A stretch of 19,501 nucleotides of DNA from an uncultured Oscillospiraceae bacterium (GCA_910587835.1 CAJUNQ010000058.1:1-19501); one strand, 5' to 3'; positions 1-6,761 are shown, numbered from the stretch's first letter. The notes: generated by a model from the sequence alone, not told the origin. Numbers and translations are program-made.

Positions 1-162
1 ACGAGCCGCTGGGCTTCTGCAGCTTAAGAAACTTTTATCCGCCTCTGGCGGCTGCTGAGCTTTAAGCTACTGCCACGAGCCGCTGGGCTTCTGCAGCTTA
101 AGAAACTTTTATCCGCCTTTGGCGGCTGCTGAGCTTTAGGCTACTGCCACGAGCCGCTGGGC
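1..162. repeat. 74-bp tandem repeat downstream of infA
   Basis: Two complete 74-bp units (1-74 and 75-148) differ at only two positions (45/119 and 65/139). A third unit starts at 149 and is recognisable for 14 bases. Each unit contains a perfect small hairpin, CCGCC-TYT-GGCGG (39-51 in unit 1), and a short AGCTT/AAGCT palindrome (58-68). The unit carries CTTAAGAAACTTT, also found in the rplR-rplF gap, and the boundary CTGCCACGAGCCG, which recurs at about 5309. The array begins at the window edge, so more copies may lie to the left. No gene is visible here, and the expected downstream gene rpmJ is not in the window. Confidence 0.9.
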
Positions 163-170
163 CTCCGCTT

Positions 171-203
171 CTGCCGGCCCCGAAGGGATAAGTCTTTCGG
201 CAG
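171..203. repeat. weak inverted repeat
   Basis: CTGCCG at 171-176 and CGGCAG at 198-203 form the outer arms, with CCGAA/TTCGG inside. This imperfect hairpin lies between the 74-bp array and the infA-tail repeats. There is no T tract on the minus strand, so it is not a convincing terminator. Confidence 0.4.
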
Positions 204-220
204 TGACTGGGGTGCGCGTC

Positions 221-296
221 TGGCTTCCAAGTTTTACCTGGAACGCTGGTTTCCAAATTTATTTGGAACGCTGACTTCCAAGGTTACTTGGAACGC
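221..296 (-). repeat. three tandem hairpin units copied from the infA 3' end
   Basis: Three imperfect tandem units of 25-26 bp (221-246, 247-271, 272-296) each read, on the minus strand, GCGTTCCA followed by a TAA and a complementary TTGGAA arm. The unit at 272-296 contains the real infA stop codon (284-286) in its loop. The arms are TTCCAAG/CTTGGAA at 276-293, TTCCAAA/TTTGGAA at 251-268, and the weaker TTCCAG/TTGGAA at 225-243. The change from a G:C to an A:T pair between the first two units is compensatory. Confidence 0.85.
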
Positions 297-502
297 CAGG
301 TGATGCGCCCCTTGGTCAGATCGTAGGGCGACATCTCCATGGTCACCCTGTCCCCAGGCAGAATGCGGATGAAATTCATGCGCAGCTTGCCCGAGATGTG
401 GGCCAGGACCGTGTGCCCGTTTTGCAGCTCGACCTGAAACGTCGCGTTGGGCAGAGCCTCTTTTACTACGCCCTGCACCTCAATTACGTCCTGCTTTGAC
501 AT
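284..502 (-). CDS. infA: translation initiation factor IF-1
   Basis: IF-1 is a small OB-fold cytosolic protein that binds the ribosomal A site on the 30S subunit during initiation. The 72-residue product has the standard family length and recognisable ends: an MSKQDVIEVQGVV start, a central GHTVLAHISGKLR strand region and a final YDLTKGRITWRSK. The ATG at 500-502 is preceded by a clear GGAGG about seven bases upstream. It follows the KOW-domain gene by 41 bp and is the last gene of the operon visible here. Its stop codon lies in the loop of a small hairpin that is repeated twice more downstream, which is unusual. Confidence 0.97.
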   Translation of the reverse strand: MSKQDVIEVQGVVKEALPNATFQVELQNGHTVLAHISGKLRMNFIRILPGDRVTMEMSPYDLTKGRITWRSK

Positions 503-543
503 AGATTAACCTCCGTATATACGGCGGCGGCATAGGGCGCCGC

Positions 544-795
544 TCATTCTTTTCTCTGTGCCTGGGCCTCCCGCAGGGCTGCCCGCAGTTTACGATTGGT
601 GGCAAGGCACTCCTCTGGAAGCACAAGGACCGTGGGGGCCAGGTGCATCAGCTTTTTTCGCTTGGGCCGCTGAAGGGGACGGACCTTGCCGTCGCACACC
701 AGAGCAAAAGGGGGCTCAAGCTTGATGATGGCCAGGAAGCTGTCCTTGTCCCGGCCCGCCTTGGACCTTACCAGCTGGCCGCGTGTGAGCGTCAT
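544..795 (-). CDS. KOW-domain RNA-binding protein (L14e-like)
   Basis: This is a small basic protein of 83 residues. The N-terminal segment (about residues 3-28, LTRGQLVRSKAGRDKDSF) resembles the KOW-type RNA-binding fold of the L14e/L19e-like proteins. Proteins of this type are commonly found between map and infA in Clostridia. The middle is a lysine/arginine cluster (RPLQRPKRKKL) and the C terminus is a charged helix. The ATG at 793-795 has AAGGAGG five to six bases upstream. The gene lies 10 bp after map and 41 bp before infA, so it is probably co-transcribed. The exact role is not established; a ribosome-associated or RNA-binding function is inferred from fold and position. Confidence 0.85.
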   Translation of the reverse strand: MTLTRGQLVRSKAGRDKDSFLAIIKLEPPFALVCDGKVRPLQRPKRKKLMHLAPTVLVLPEECLATNRKLRAALREAQAQRKE

Positions 796-805
796 GGCGG
801 CCTCC

Positions 806-1558
806 TTACTGGGGGAGGGTCAGAATGACCGGCCCGTTGGGAGTGATGGCCACGGTATGCTCGAAGTGGGCCGAAAGGCTTTTGTCTTTGGTCTCCACTG
901 TCCAGCCGTCGGCCTTTATCTCGATCTCTTTGCGGCCCAGATTGATCATCGGCTCGATGGCAATGACCATCCCTGCCGTAAGCCGCACCCCTCTGCCGGG
1001 GGTGCCGTAATTGGGGACGCTTGGGTCTTCGTGCATCTCCGCGCCTACTCCGTGGCCGGTGAACTCCCGTACCACCGAGTAACCGCGAGCTTCGACATAC
1101 TCCTGCACTGCGTGGCCGATATCTCCCAGCCGGTTGCCCGGCCGGGCCTTTTCGACGCCTAAAAACAGCGACTTCTCTGTAGCGTCCAGCAGGGCCTGCG
1201 CCTCGCCGCTGATTTCCCCGCAGGGGTAGGTCCAGGCATTGTCGCCGTGAAAGCCCTGGTATTGAGCCCCCACATCAATGCTGACAATGTCGCCCTTTTT
1301 CAGAATGACGCTTTTTTTGGGTATGCCGTGGATGACCACATGGTTCACCGAAATGCAGGCGCTTGCGGGGTAGCCGTCGTACCCCAGAAAGCTGGGAACG
1401 GCGCCCTGGGACTGGATGAAGAGCCTGACGGCCTTGTCGATGTCCCAGGTGGACACGCCGGGCTCAACCATCTCTCCCGCCAGGCGCAGGGCCTGCTGGG
1501 AGATGACGCCGGCCTTGCGCATAACCGCAAGCTCCCGGTTGGTTTTGAGCACAATCAT
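806..1558 (-). CDS. map: type I methionyl aminopeptidase
   Basis: The enzyme removes the initiator methionine from nascent proteins and uses two metal ions. The 250-residue product has all five expected metal ligands: D95, D106, H169, E202 and E233, with the substrate-contacting H77 and H176 also present. Motifs include SIDVG, FTGHGVG and IEPMI. An upstream extension of the reading frame to 1759 overlaps adk in another frame and lacks family similarity. The ATG at 1556-1558 overlaps the adk stop codon as ATGA and gives the standard start (MIVLKTNREL). It has no zinc-finger extension, so it is a plain bacterial type Ia enzyme. Translational coupling to adk is likely. Confidence 0.97.
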   Translation of the reverse strand: MIVLKTNRELAVMRKAGVISQQALRLAGEMVEPGVSTWDIDKAVRLFIQSQGAVPSFLGYDGYPASACISVNHVVIHGIPKKSVILKKGDIVSIDVGAQYQGFHGDNAWTYPCGEISGEAQALLDATEKSLFLGVEKARPGNRLGDIGHAVQEYVEARGYSVVREFTGHGVGAEMHEDPSVPNYGTPGRGVRLTAGMVIAIEPMINLGRKEIEIKADGWTVETKDKSLSAHFEHTVAITPNGPVILTLPQ

Positions 1559-2193
1559 GCCAGGTCCTCCAGCGCCTCCAGCACCATGCGGGTGGTATCC
1601 TCCACCTTGTCCTGGCCATGCACGACCCGCAGCTTGCCCTGCTTGCTGTAATACTCTTTGAGGGGCTCGGTCTGGTCGTGGTAGACGGTGAGCCGCTCTT
1701 TTACGGTGTCGGGGTGGTCGTCCTTGCGCTGAATGAGGGTGCCGCCGCAGGCGTCGCATACTCCCTCGGCCTTGGGCTGCTTATACAGCACATGGTAGGA
1801 GGAGCCGCACTTTTCGCAGACACGGCGCCCGGACATGCGGGTAACGATATCCTCGTCGGCTACTTCAATGTCCAGCACAACGTCGATACCGGCGCCCATC
1901 TGGTCCAGGGCCTCGGCCTGGGGGATGGTGCGGGGGAAGCCGTCCAGGATAAAGCCGTTTTGGCAGTCCTCCTGAACGATGCGGTCCTTGATGACGCCGA
2001 TGAGGATTTCATCGGGCACCAGCTGGCCGCTCTCCATATAGGTTTTGGCCTTGAGCCCCATCTCCGTGCCGCTCTTCAGCGCTTCACGCAGGATGTTCCC
2101 CGTGGAAATGGCGGGGATGTTCTTTTTGTCACAGATCACTTCGGCCTGGGTGCCCTTGCCGGCCCCGGGCGCGCCTAACAGAATCAGCTTCAT
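1555..2193 (-). CDS. adk: adenylate kinase with zinc-binding lid
   Basis: This enzyme converts ATP and AMP to two ADP in the cytosol. The 212-residue protein starts with the P-loop GAPGAGKGT (residues 8-15), then TGNILR and the DGFPRT motif (84-89). The long-form lid carries four cysteines, C126-x2-C129 and C146-x2-C149, the structural zinc site typical of Gram-positive enzymes. The ATG at 2191-2193 gives the canonical MKLILLGAPG start, although its ribosome binding site (AAAGGA) is rather far upstream. It lies 82 bp after secY, with a strong GC hairpin in the gap, and overlaps map by four bases. Confidence 0.98.
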   Translation of the reverse strand: MKLILLGAPGAGKGTQAEVICDKKNIPAISTGNILREALKSGTEMGLKAKTYMESGQLVPDEILIGVIKDRIVQEDCQNGFILDGFPRTIPQAEALDQMGAGIDVVLDIEVADEDIVTRMSGRRVCEKCGSSYHVLYKQPKAEGVCDACGGTLIQRKDDHPDTVKERLTVYHDQTEPLKEYYSKQGKLRVVHGQDKVEDTTRMVLEALEDLA

Positions 2194-2226
2194 ACCGGTT
2201 CATCTCATCCTTTCTTCTATATTGGC

Positions 2227-2259
2227 AAGGCGCAGGCCGGGGCTCTCCCCGGCTGCCTT
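2227..2259. repeat. GC-rich hairpin between secY and adk
   Basis: The core is a perfect GCCGGGG-CTCT-CCCCGGC stem (2236-2253), extended outward by GCA/TGC and AAGGC/GCCTT. It has no T tract on the minus strand, so it is probably an mRNA-stability or attenuation structure rather than a full terminator. Confidence 0.7.
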
Positions 2260-2275
2260 ACCTGAAAATCTCCTG

Positions 2276-3589
2276 TCAGTCCAGGAAGCCCTTATAGTGG
2301 CGCATCATCATCTGGGACTCCATTTGCTTCACGGTCTCGAGAGCAACACCCACAATAATGATGATGGAGGTGCCGCCAATGGACAGGCCGTGCATGCCGG
2401 TGAGGTTGGTGAAGATGATGGGAATGAGGGCCACAAAGGCCAGGAACAGCGCACCGATGAGGGTGACCTTGGAGAGGATTTTGGCGATGAACTCCGCAGT
2501 GGGCTTGCCGGGACGCAGCCCGGGCACTGTGCCGTTGTTCTGACGGAGATTATTGGCCATCTCCAGGGGATTATACTGGACGGACATATAGAAGTATGCG
2601 AACATGATGATGAGCAGGAAGTAGAGAATCATATAAATCCAGCCGGTTTGAGAGAAAGCGTCCATAAACGCCTTGCCAAAGCCCCCGGTGGGGTTCCAGA
2701 AAACCTGGATGAACTGGGGAATGCTGAGGATGGCGCTGGCGAAGATGACGGGCATGACGCCGCTCATGGCCACCTTGACCGGCATATAGGTGCTTTGGCC
2801 GCCATACATTTTGCGGCCCACCACCTTTTTGGCGTACTGCACGGGAATGCGGCGCTCGGCGTCGTTCATGAACACAATGACCCAGATGACCACCAGGAAC
2901 AGCACGATGAACAGGGGGGCCAGCACCAGGTAGTGGCCGCTGGTGGAGGGACTGGTGAGTCCCAGGCTGAAATACTGCCACACGCCGCCAAAGGTGACGG
3001 GCAGGCGGGCCACAATGCCGGCAAACAGGATGATGGAAATGCCGTTGCCGATGCCCTTTTCGTTGATTTGCTCGCCCATCCACATGATGAGGGCCGTGCC
3101 GGCAGTGAAGGTGAGCACAATGACCAGGCCCACAAAGAAGCCGCCGAAGCCGTCGGTCACCTTGACGATGCCCGCGTTGGAGCGCAGGTAGAAATAGTAG
3201 GCAATGCCCTGGAACAGGCCCAAAGCCACGGTTACATAGCGGGTGATGGCCGCGATTTTTTTGCGGCCGGACTCGCCCTCTTTGGAGAGCCGCTCAAGGG
3301 CGGGGATGGCGATGGTCAGCAGCTGCATGATGATGGAGCTGTTGATATAGGGCGTGATGCCCATGGCGAACAGGGACGCATAGGAGAACGCGCCGCCGGT
3401 GAGCATGTTGATATATCCAAGGGCGGTGTTCTCCCCCGCGGCCTCCATCAGAGTGGCCAGAGCCGAGGCATCCAGAAAGGGGACGGGAATGACGGAACCG
3501 AACCGGAACACCACAATGATGAGCAGGGTAAACAGCATCTTCTTGCGCAGGTCCGGGATGCGCCAAGCGTTTTTGATGGTGTTAAACAA
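2276..3589 (-). CDS. secY: preprotein translocase subunit SecY
   Basis: SecY is the channel-forming subunit of the SecYEG translocon in the cytoplasmic membrane. The 437-residue protein has the expected ten hydrophobic segments, starting near residue 18, and conserved pieces such as GITPYINSSIIMQL, the GIGNGIS loop and QGGQSTYMP-like cytosolic loop residues. The start is TTG at 3587-3589, one base after the rplO stop, with GAGGTGG inside the end of rplO as ribosome binding site. It gives the family-typical MFNTIKNAWRIPDLRKK. No ATG nearby would keep the first helix intact. Its position after rplO and before adk is the standard spc-operon place. Confidence 0.98.
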   Translation of the reverse strand: MFNTIKNAWRIPDLRKKMLFTLLIIVVFRFGSVIPVPFLDASALATLMEAAGENTALGYINMLTGGAFSYASLFAMGITPYINSSIIMQLLTIAIPALERLSKEGESGRKKIAAITRYVTVALGLFQGIAYYFYLRSNAGIVKVTDGFGGFFVGLVIVLTFTAGTALIMWMGEQINEKGIGNGISIILFAGIVARLPVTFGGVWQYFSLGLTSPSTSGHYLVLAPLFIVLFLVVIWVIVFMNDAERRIPVQYAKKVVGRKMYGGQSTYMPVKVAMSGVMPVIFASAILSIPQFIQVFWNPTGGFGKAFMDAFSQTGWIYMILYFLLIIMFAYFYMSVQYNPLEMANNLRQNNGTVPGLRPGKPTAEFIAKILSKVTLIGALFLAFVALIPIIFTNLTGMHGLSIGGTSIIIIVGVALETVKQMESQMMMRHYKGFLD

Positions 3590-3590
3590 C

Positions 3591-4031
3591 TCAGACCACC
3601 TCGGCTTTCCCGCCGGCGGCCTCTATTTTGGCTTTCGCCGCTTCGGAAAAAGCGTCCGCCTTAACCGTCAGCTTTTTGGTGAGCTCGCCGTTGGCCAGAA
3701 TCTTCAGGGCGTCGCCGGTCTTTTTGAGAATGCCGGCCTCCTTCAGAGCTTCCACGGTCACCTCGGCGCCGTCCTCAAAGCGGTTGAGGCTGCCCACGTT
3801 CACAGCGACGACCTCTTTGGCGAAAATATTGTTGAAGCCTCTTTTGGGGATTCGCCTCTGCAGGGGCATCTGGCCGCCCTCAAAGCCGGGGCGCATGCCA
3901 TGGCCCGCCCGGGCCTTCTGGCCCTTGTGGCCCTTGCCGGCGGTTTTGCCGTTGCCGGAGCCATGGCCGCGGCCAATGCGCTTGGCGGCGCGGGTGGCGC
4001 CGGGCGCTGCTGTCAGCTGATTGAGCTTCAT
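3591..4031 (-). CDS. rplO: 50S ribosomal protein L15
   Basis: L15 is a late-assembly protein of the large subunit. The 146-residue product has the family length, the glycine/lysine-rich N-terminal extension (RIGRGHGSGNGKTAGKGHKGQKAR) that penetrates 23S rRNA, the GFEGGQMPLQRRIPKRGF motif, and a C-terminal globular part ending GGKAEVV. The ATG at 4029-4031 follows an excellent AAGGAGGTG. The stop lies one base before the TTG of secY, so SecY translation is probably coupled to L15. Confidence 0.98.
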   Translation of the reverse strand: MKLNQLTAAPGATRAAKRIGRGHGSGNGKTAGKGHKGQKARAGHGMRPGFEGGQMPLQRRIPKRGFNNIFAKEVVAVNVGSLNRFEDGAEVTVEALKEAGILKKTGDALKILANGELTKKLTVKADAFSEAAKAKIEAAGGKAEVV

Positions 4032-4052
4032 GTTAACGCACCTCCTTCTGGG

Positions 4053-4220
4053 TTATTCACTAACCTCGACCAGATGGCCGATCTTTTTGACCTTGCCCTG
4101 GGTTTGGGGATTGTCGGGCTGCTGGGCGATGTCGCCCACCTTGAAGAGCCCCAGGGCGTGGGCCGTGGCGATCTGGTCCTTTTTGCTGCCGATGAGGCTT
4201 TTGATCAGTTTCACTTTCAT
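4053..4220 (-). CDS. rpmD: 50S ribosomal protein L30
   Basis: The 55-residue product matches the short bacterial L30 in length and pattern: MKVKLIKSLIGSKKDQ, then HALGLFKVGD and a terminal KIGHLVEVSE. The reading frame stays open further upstream through rpsE in another frame, but the ATG at 4218-4220 has AAGGAGG in front of it and gives the family start. It follows rpsE by 13 bp and precedes rplO by 21 bp. Confidence 0.97.
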   Translation of the reverse strand: MKVKLIKSLIGSKKDQIATAHALGLFKVGDIAQQPDNPQTQGKVKKIGHLVEVSE

Positions 4221-4233
4221 CCGGGGCCCCTCC

Positions 4234-4740
4234 TTACAGAATTTCCTTGACCTGCTTGCCCCGGATGGCGGCCACCTCTTGGGCGGTGCGCAGCTGGGTA
4301 AGGCCGGCCAGAGTGGCGCGGACCACGTTGCAGGGATTGTTGGAGCGCAGAGCCTTGGTACGGATGTCCTTAATGCCGGCGCTCTCGACCACGGCGCGCA
4401 CAGGGCCGCCGGCGATAACGCCGGTGCCGGGGGCGGCGGGCTTGAGAATGACCTTGCCCGCGCCGAACTCGCCCACGATTTCGTGGGGGATGGTGCTGCC
4501 GCGCAGGGCCACATGATACAGGTTCTTCTTGGCGTCCTCAATACCCTTGCGGATGGCGTCGGGCACCTCGGCGGCCTTGCCGATGCCAAAGCCTACGGTT
4601 CCGTTGCCGTCGCCCACAACCACCAGGGCGGAGAACTTCATGACACGGCCGCCCTTGACGGTTTTGGAGACGCGGTTGATGGCCACCACGCGCTCCTGCA
4701 TCTCGACGCCGTTGGGATCGAAATTCCTCTCACTAGCCAA
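4234..4740 (-). CDS. rpsE: 30S ribosomal protein S5
   Basis: S5 sits at the mRNA entry side of the small subunit and contributes to decoding fidelity. The 168-residue protein has the N-terminal double-stranded-RNA-binding-like domain (ERVVAINRVSKTVKGGR, VVGDGNGTVGFGIGKA) and the C-terminal domain (AAPGTGVIAGGPVRAVVE and the TLAGLTQL helix). The first codon is TTG at 4738-4740, nine bases after GAGGAGG. The next ATG would remove the residues before MQERVV and sits too far from the binding site. It follows rplR by 18 bp. Confidence 0.97.
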   Translation of the reverse strand: MASERNFDPNGVEMQERVVAINRVSKTVKGGRVMKFSALVVVGDGNGTVGFGIGKAAEVPDAIRKGIEDAKKNLYHVALRGSTIPHEIVGEFGAGKVILKPAAPGTGVIAGGPVRAVVESAGIKDIRTKALRSNNPCNVVRATLAGLTQLRTAQEVAAIRGKQVKEIL

Positions 4741-4758
4741 AACTTAATTCCTCCTCTT

Positions 4759-5118
4759 TTAGAAGCTGAGTCCGCCCTCGCGGGCGCCCTCGGCCAGCTC
4801 TTTTACACGGCCATGGAAGATATAGCCGCCCCGGTCGAACACCACGGTTTCAATACCCTTGGCGGCGGCTCTCTCGGCGATCATTTTGCCCACCTTGCGG
4901 GCGGCCTCTTTGTTGCCGCCGGAGCCCTCGAAGCCCTTTTCAACGGTAGAGGCGGCGCAGAGGGTGGTGCCGGTCACGTCGTCGATGACCTGGGCATAAA
5001 TGTTGCTGGAGGAGCGGAACACATTCAGGCGGGGGCGCTGGGCGGTGCCGGAGATCTTCCCCCGGACCCTTCTGTGCCGGCGCAGGCGCGCCTTGTTGGT
5101 ATCCGGTTTATTTACCAT
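4759..5118 (-). CDS. rplR: 50S ribosomal protein L18
   Basis: L18 binds 5S rRNA in the central protuberance. The product, MVNKPDTNKARLRRHRRVRGKI..., is 119 residues, the usual length, with the RPRLNVFRSSSNIYAQVIDD core and a VVFDRGGYIFHGRV C-terminal part. I chose the ATG at 5116-5118 because AAGAAGGT lies nine bases upstream. The in-frame ATG at 5139 has no ribosome binding site and would add seven atypical residues. Unusually, it is separated from the upstream rplF by 300 bp filled with inverted repeats. Confidence 0.96.
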   Translation of the reverse strand: MVNKPDTNKARLRRHRRVRGKISGTAQRPRLNVFRSSSNIYAQVIDDVTGTTLCAASTVEKGFEGSGGNKEAARKVGKMIAERAAAKGIETVVFDRGGYIFHGRVKELAEGAREGGLSF

Positions 5119-5418
5119 AAGATTTGTACCTTCTTTCATTCAACGCTTTGGATACGTTAAAGCATTCTAAGGTTTTTGGGTGTGCTGTGCGTTTGTTGGC
5201 TGACGGCGATTGGGCCTTTGGCGGCTTAAGAAACTTTCTGTAGAAAGTTTCTTAAGAATCTTCAAAGACTTTTGACCCGCCTTTAGGCTTCTGCTGTCAG
5301 ACAGCGTCTGCCACGAGCCGTTAGGCTGCGGAGTGTATTACCAATACTCCGCTGTAAGAGTTTGCCGGTACTTTCCCATAGGGAAAGGCAAACTCGGAAA
5401 GTTGATTTGCTTTGCAAA
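5119..5418. repeat. rplF-rplR spacer built of inverted repeats
   Basis: There is no gene in this 300-bp gap. It holds a perfect 14-bp stem CTTAAGAAACTTTC-TGTA-GAAAGTTTCTTAAG in two halves (5225-5238 and 5243-5256), GCTGT/ACAGC (5293-5305), GCGGAGT/ACTCCGC (5328-5352), and a two-part hairpin GAGTTTGCC/GGCAAACTC around TTTCCC/GGGAAA (5358-5395). The last one, TGATTTGC/GCAAATCA (5403-5421), covers the rplF stop codon. The stretch around 5309 matches the boundary of the 74-bp repeat at the left end of the window. The whole gap should be transcribed within the ribosomal mRNA. Confidence 0.88.
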
Positions 5419-5967
5419 TCAGCCTTTTGCGCCCTTGCCGGCCTTGCCTTCCTTATGACGCACATACTCGCCCTGATAGCGGATGCCCTTGCCCTTGTAC
5501 GGCTCTGGCGGACGCTTCTCCCGCACCTCGGCGGCGAACTGGCCCACCTTCTGCTTGTCGATGCCGGAAATGATGATGGTGTTGGCGTTGGGAGCCTCGA
5601 TTTTGATGTCCTCGTTCTCGCTGACCACCACCTGATGGGAAAAGCCCAGGTTCATCACCAGGTCCTTGCCCTGCTTCTGCACACGGTAGCCCACCCCCTG
5701 CACCTCCAGGGTTTTGGAGAAGCCCTCGGTTACGCCCACCACCATGTTGTGCACCAGGGTGCGGGTGAGGCCGTGCAGGGAGCGGTTCTCCTTCTGGTCG
5801 TCGGGACGGGTGACGATGAGCTCGGCGCCCTCCTGAGCGATGGTCATTTTGGGGCTGAAGCTCTGGGTGAGGGTCCCCTTGGGGCCCTTTACGGTTACTT
5901 CGCTGCCGTTGAGCTTAACCTCAACGCCGGCGGGAATATTTATGGGTTTTCTTCCAATTCTCGACAT
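5419..5967 (-). CDS. rplF: 50S ribosomal protein L6
   Basis: L6 lies near the factor-binding region of the large subunit. The 182-residue protein has the two repeated L6 domains: MSRIGRKPINIPAGVEV and the first half to about residue 80, then QGVGYRVQKQGKDL and the closing KRPPEPYKGKGIRYQGEYVRHKEGK signature. The ATG at 5965-5967 is 18 bp after rpsH, with a G-rich ribosome binding site. The last codons form one arm of a perfect hairpin with the bases after the stop. Confidence 0.98.
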   Translation of the reverse strand: MSRIGRKPINIPAGVEVKLNGSEVTVKGPKGTLTQSFSPKMTIAQEGAELIVTRPDDQKENRSLHGLTRTLVHNMVVGVTEGFSKTLEVQGVGYRVQKQGKDLVMNLGFSHQVVVSENEDIKIEAPNANTIIISGIDKQKVGQFAAEVREKRPPEPYKGKGIRYQGEYVRHKEGKAGKGAKG

Positions 5968-5985
5968 TGTCGCGCGCCCCCCTCT

Positions 5986-6384
5986 TTACCAAATAAACGC
6001 CAGCACTTCGCCGCCGACGTTCTGCTGTCTTGCGGCCCGGTCGGTCATGATTCCACGGGAGGTGGAGACAATGGCCACGCCCAGACCCTTCATCACCTTG
6101 GGCAGCTCGCCCGCGCCGGAATAGATGCGCAGGCCGGGCTTGGAGACCCGCTTGAGGCCCTTGATGACCGGCGTGCGGCCGGAGGCATATTTGAGGGTGA
6201 TGGTGATGACGCCCTGCTTGCCGTCCTCTTTTACGGAATAGTGCCGCACATAGCCCTCGTCTACCAGAATCTGGCAGATGGCCTTTTTCATGTTGCTGGC
6301 AGGCACCTCGACGGTGTCATGCTTCGCGGCCTGGGCGTTGCGGATGCGCGTCAACAGGTCTGCGATGGTATCAGTAACTTGCAT
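5986..6384 (-). CDS. rpsH: 30S ribosomal protein S8
   Basis: S8 is a primary 16S rRNA-binding protein. In E. coli it is also the repressor of the spc operon, although that circuit is not shown here. The 132-residue product has the family length and ends: MQVTDTIADLLTRIRNAQ, the ASGRTPVIKGLKRVSKPGLRIY region and the invariant STSRGIMTDRAAR near the C terminus. The ATG at 6382-6384 has only a modest AAAGGA site. A 176-bp structured gap separates it from rpsN. Confidence 0.98.
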   Translation of the reverse strand: MQVTDTIADLLTRIRNAQAAKHDTVEVPASNMKKAICQILVDEGYVRHYSVKEDGKQGVITITLKYASGRTPVIKGLKRVSKPGLRIYSGAGELPKVMKGLGVAIVSTSRGIMTDRAARQQNVGGEVLAFIW

Positions 6385-6427
6385 GAAATGCCACTTTCCT
6401 TTCTCACATATTGTGTCGTATCACGCT

Positions 6428-6548
6428 TGACGTCCCCGGGGGCCGGCGTTCTGTAAAAGGCCCCTGTGCCGCAGGCGCTGCGGCCCGGTTTTCTGTCTCC
6501 GGCCGGTTTTCTTTCACGGGCCGTTTTTTTTAACCGGGGAGGACGTCA
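6428..6548. repeat. structured spacer bounded by TGACGTCC/GGACGTCA
   Basis: This part of the rpsN-rpsH gap starts with TGACGTCC (6428-6435) and ends with its exact inverse GGACGTCA (6541-6548); CCGG-containing flanks extend the pairing with a small gap. Inside are the perfect stem GCCGCAG-GCG-CTGCGGC (6468-6484) and CGGCC/GGCCG (6500-6523) followed by eight T on the plus strand. No reading frame of note is present. Confidence 0.75.
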
Positions 6549-6560
6549 GTTTACCGCGCG

Positions 6561-6746
6561 TTACCAGCTTGCCTTTTTCACGCCGGGGATTTCGCCCTTG
6601 TAGGCCAGCTCGCGGAAGCAAATGCGGCAGATGCCGAACTTGCGAAGGTAAGCGTGGGGCCTGCCGCAGATCTTGCAGCGGTTATACTGGCGGGTGGAAT
6701 ACTTGGCGGGCCTTTGCTGCTTGATCTTCATAGATGTCTTTGCCAC
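6561..6746 (-). CDS. rpsN: 30S ribosomal protein S14, zinc type
   Basis: This is the short, zinc-binding S14 (also called rpsZ) found in many Gram-positive bacteria. The 61-residue protein carries four cysteines in two CxxC pairs (C24, C27, C40, C43) and ends with the nearly invariant FRELAYKGEIPGVKKASW. The start codon is GTG at 6744-6746, eight bases after GGGAGG, giving MAKTSMKIKQQ. It lies 15 bp after rplE. Because it has the zinc site, the cell depends on zinc for this copy; a zinc-free paralogue elsewhere cannot be excluded. Confidence 0.97.
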   Translation of the reverse strand: MAKTSMKIKQQRPAKYSTRQYNRCKICGRPHAYLRKFGICRICFRELAYKGEIPGVKKASW

Positions 6747-6761
6747 AATGATTCCCTCCCT

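Noticed and set aside
1..162. CRISPR-like appearance of the left-end repeats
   Set aside because: The units are 74 bp head to tail with no unique spacers, and no cas gene is present.
1556..1759. N-terminal extension of map to 1759
   Set aside because: The extension is Arg/Pro/His-rich and overlaps adk in another frame; the ATG at 1556-1558 fits the family and overlaps the adk stop.
2045..3664. Long plus-strand open frame (539 codons) opposite secY and adk
   Set aside because: It is antisense to clear genes, its composition is rich in His/Gly/Asp from the opposite strand's codon bias, and it has no ribosome binding site or family similarity.
5119..5139. Upstream ATG of rplR at 5137-5139
   Set aside because: No ribosome binding site precedes it, while the ATG at 5116-5118 has AAGAAGGT at good spacing and gives the usual L18 length.
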